Positions 62,135 to 64,000 of a stretch of 64,000 nt of DNA are shown here, in pieces. The DNA comes from JABDQW01 sp942492025 (GTDB lineage: Bacteria; Pseudomonadota; Gammaproteobacteria; SZUA-229), in assembly GCA_942492025.1 (NCBI GenBank), contig CALODJ010000010.1, forward strand, positions 372,001-436,000, in the 5' to 3' direction. Both the position numbers and the translations under genes were made by a program. Numbering within the stretch: the first letter of the stretch is position 1; each line of letters opens with the position of its first letter. Below the pieces are notes generated by a model, which saw only the letters and a list, made by a program, of their open reading frames with translations, was not told the origin of the DNA and did no database searches.

Positions 62135-62151
62135 CTGGCACGAATATGGCT
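62135..62151 (+). promoter_or_regulatory. Candidate sigma-54 promoter
   Basis: CTGGCACGAATATGGCT matches the sigma-54 consensus CTGGCACG-N4-TTGC(A/T) with only one mismatch, and the GG and GC pairs have the correct ten-base spacing. The first gene downstream is the 29-residue membrane peptide at 62305, then the XrtA-type ATPase. PEP-CTERM/XrtA systems are known to use RpoN with PrsK/PrsR. Confidence 0.65.
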
Positions 62152-62304
62152 TAAATTTAGATGCTAATCAGAATCAGCAATGTAAAAGCAGCGCGAGGGA
62201 TTAGCATAGGCATTAAAAAACGGGTAGGGCATCAACGGATGTGATTGGTGAACTCCATAAAGTGTGTGCTTGAATACACCAAATTACCTGATAAGGAGAT
62301 TTAA

Positions 62305-62394
62305 ATGGAAGAGACGACAAAAAAATTGACCTTCGTGGTCATTTTTCTTGCTGTGGTCGTGGTTACACTATTTACGCTGGCACCATCAGTATGA
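62305..62394 (+). CDS. 29-residue single-helix membrane peptide
   Basis: AAGGAGATTTAA just before the ATG is a near-perfect ribosome site. The peptide starts MEETTKKLTF and has one hydrophobic helix (VVIFLAVVVVTLFTLAPSV) reaching the C-terminus. It is the first gene after the sigma-54 promoter candidate. I do not recognise a family. The other sequence between 61639 and 62625 shows no further gene. Confidence 0.6.
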   Translation: MEETTKKLTFVVIFLAVVVVTLFTLAPSV

Positions 62395-62625
62395 ATGATG
62401 TCAAGTTATCGGTTAACTGAATCTATACAATCTGGCGCTTCAGATTGGTGCGGCAAATGCAACACTGTACATCAAAAGATGTACCTGCAGTAGCGTATTT
62501 GGCGTGGTGGTTTGCTGTGTGATAGATTCCTCCTCGGCCCGGTCTGAATGACGGCGTCAGCATGACTGAGTGTACGCTCCCGTCATGATGTCGGTTTAAG
62601 GGCGTTGATCAGGAATTATTTTCCA

Positions 62626-63495
62626 ATGCTCGACGTATACAAAACATCTTACAAGTTTATGGGACAGCCATTCAGGCTCAGTCCCAGTTATCGTAACCCC
62701 TACTTTCATCCAACCTACGATGAAGCCAATGCTTATCTGAAATATGCTGTATCTGAGGGTGAAGGTTTCGTTGCAATTACGGGTGCACCTGGCACAGGCA
62801 AAACAACCCTGATTGGCACACTGCTGACCGGGGTGGACAAGGAGCGTGTAAAGGTTGCTAGCATACTTAACGAGCAGCTGGATACGCGCGATTTGGTTGA
62901 GCGAGTGAACGATGCATTTGATCTGCCTGCTGATAAACGTGTCGCGCCAATACCTAAATTGATGCGTTTTCTAAATCAACATCGACAACAAGGTGGTCGC
63001 GCCATATTGATCTTCGATGAAGCGCATTGCATGTCCTCGGCTGCGTTAGAGGAACTGCGTTTACTCTCTAATCTACAAAATTATGATGGTCTGCTGCTGC
63101 AAGTCTTTCTGTTGGGGCAGGAGCCACTGCTCGACATCATTCGTTCACCGGGTATGGAGCAATTGCAGCAGCGACTGATAGCAGCCTCGCATCTGGAACC
63201 GTTGGAATTGGATGAGACTATTGCTTACATCGAGCATAGACTGCGAGCGGTGGGGTGGCAGAATGACCCATCATTAAGTGACCAGTCGTTTAATCTGATC
63301 CACAAGTTCAGTGGTGGCATACCGCGACGAATAAACCTGATCTGCCATCGCCTGTTTCTTCGTGGTGGTGTTGAGAATAAACGGGAGTTTTTGGGTGAAG
63401 ATGCTCTTCATGTTATCGTTGAGCTCAACAAGGAAGGCTTACTGACGCCCGTCATGCGAAAGGAAGCTAAAAAAAATAGCAGTCGATACTGCTAG
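62626..63495 (+). CDS. PEP-CTERM/XrtA-locus AAA ATPase (ExeA-like)
   Basis: The start at 62626 (MLDVYKTSYKFMGQPFRLSP) has AGGAA at 62611 and matches the family N-terminus better than the upstream TTG at 62605. Walker A is GAPGTGKTT, Walker B LIFDEAH, and FSGGIPRRINLICHRLFLRG is the typical C-terminal block. It belongs to the ExeA/XrtA-associated putative secretion ATPase group (TIGR03015-like) found in exopolysaccharide loci. The following glycosyltransferase gene supports this. Confidence 0.85.
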   Translation: MLDVYKTSYKFMGQPFRLSPSYRNPYFHPTYDEANAYLKYAVSEGEGFVAITGAPGTGKTTLIGTLLTGVDKERVKVASILNEQLDTRDLVERVNDAFDLPADKRVAPIPKLMRFLNQHRQQGGRAILIFDEAHCMSSAALEELRLLSNLQNYDGLLLQVFLLGQEPLLDIIRSPGMEQLQQRLIAASHLEPLELDETIAYIEHRLRAVGWQNDPSLSDQSFNLIHKFSGGIPRRINLICHRLFLRGGVENKREFLGEDALHVIVELNKEGLLTPVMRKEAKKNSSRYC

Positions 63496-63819
63496 GGTAT
63501 AATACCGACTGACTTTCAAAAGACCCTGATATCCATGTCTGTGCAGTACTGGTAATAGCATTTCGGCAATTGAATGAACAAATTTTATCTTTCGGGTAAT
63601 CAGTTTTGAATACCCTGGTATGCTGTTAAATTAATACAGCGTTCATTCATATCCAGGCTCATACAATGATTGATTGAGCGTATAGAAAGTTACTGTCCGT
63701 CTAAATCGATCCAATAATGTCTGCATGAAAGCCTGCTAATTTATATACATTTATTGTGTATTGAAGTCAGATGTTGGCAATAAGCACCTAAGTCTGGGAA
63801 TTATACTAAGCTGGCAATC

Positions 63820-64000
63820 ATGGGTATCGTGCGATATTTCCGTCATTCGACTCAGCTGGTTGGCTATCACATTCCAACTGAATATATCCTGCTTGGTTTC
63901 ATTGAATTTCTGATCCTTTTTTGTTCACTCTACCTTGGGATTGAATTACGGTATTGGGGTGAAAGCTGGGATCAGGAAATCGATTCTTATGTGTCCCAGA
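63820..64000 (+). CDS. XrtA-system sugar transferase (EpsB-like), N-terminal part
   Basis: Only the first 60 codons are in the window. MGIVRYFRHSTQLVGYHIPT is followed by a transmembrane segment EYILLGFIEFLILFCSLYLG and IELRYWGE, resembling the N-terminus of TIGR03013-type undecaprenyl-phosphate sugar transferases of XrtA/PEP-CTERM loci. The rest lies outside the window. The 63496-63819 gap shows no gene. Confidence 0.7.
   Translation, partial: MGIVRYFRHSTQLVGYHIPTEYILLGFIEFLILFCSLYLGIELRYWGESWDQEIDSYVSQ

Noticed and set aside
62490..62520. Second sigma-54 promoter (TTGGCGTG...TTGCT)
   Set aside because: The GG to GC spacing is eleven rather than ten bases and two consensus positions are wrong.

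Overview
This 64-kb window looks like chromosome from a gammaproteobacterium of roughly 50-55% GC. The 4.5S RNA-dnaX-ybaB-recR block, the rimB-rimK pair, hemC and several outer-membrane barrels all fit that class. I cannot name a genus. The window is a patchwork of short operons separated by many dispersed repeats, which makes it accessory-rich but mostly chromosomal.

Layout. 1-4.5 kb: OmpA-type envelope proteins flanking a RimB/RimK/aspartoacylase-like cluster. 5-9.6 kb: AI-2E-type permease, an HlyD/DUF2955 efflux pair and an outer-membrane barrel. 9.6-11.8 kb: insertion-sequence remnants, a RelE/NadS-type toxin-antitoxin pair with a palindromic operator, and a REP-associated (Y1) transposase with its own inverted repeats. 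11.8-16.4 kb: a four-gene operon pairing a ZnuA-like binding protein with a LolCDE/MacB-type ABC transporter and a large membrane-anchored protein. 16.6-21.9 kb: DcaP-like porin, exported glutaminase, barrel, HlyD/DUF3302 pair, glycine-zipper protein. 21.9-26.2 kb: exported metallo-beta-lactamase-fold enzyme with divergent TetR regulator and a palindromic operator, followed by a graveyard of truncated genes (GMC oxidoreductase, gluconate dehydrogenase subunit 3, tandem-GAF protein with an in-frame stop, barrel fragment). 26.6-28.8 kb: a prokaryotic pentameric ligand-gated ion channel followed by a multi-pass membrane protein. 29-33.3 kb: an RND efflux pair. 33.9-42.4 kb: bioA, two tandem Na/Pi cotransporters, a PstS-like protein, and the GAPDH-ArsJ arsenate detoxification pair. 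42.5-43.1 kb: a 173-bp tandem repeat carrying copies of the 5' end of the adjacent tRNA-Ser. 43.5-50 kb: secreted coiled-coil protein, EEP-family enzyme, a second Y1 transposase carrying a DnaA-domain-IV-like tail, membrane proteins, HupE-like and parvulin genes. 50.4-55.5 kb: hemC, 4.5S RNA, dnaX, ybaB, recR, HIT protein. 55.6-57.1 kb: diheme cytochrome c/DUF302 fusion with a DUF302 protein. 57.7-60.4 kb: a partner-switching module (STAS, HATPase, Cache-HAMP-PP2C). 60.6-61.6 kb: barrel and tiny lipoprotein. 62-64 kb: the left edge of what looks like a PEP-CTERM/XrtA-type exopolysaccharide locus, with a good sigma-54 promoter candidate and a 29-residue membrane peptide.

How parts work together. 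The Na/Pi, PstS-like, GAPDH and ArsJ genes form a coherent phosphate/arsenate block: arsenate enters as a phosphate mimic, GAPDH makes 1-arseno-3-phosphoglycerate and ArsJ exports it. The STAS/HATPase/PP2C operon is a complete sensory partner switch beside the exopolysaccharide edge. At least six families of short palindromic or inverted-repeat elements are present. Some lie inside or directly at the ends of genes, and two copies of one family supply the stop codon of the neighbouring gene.
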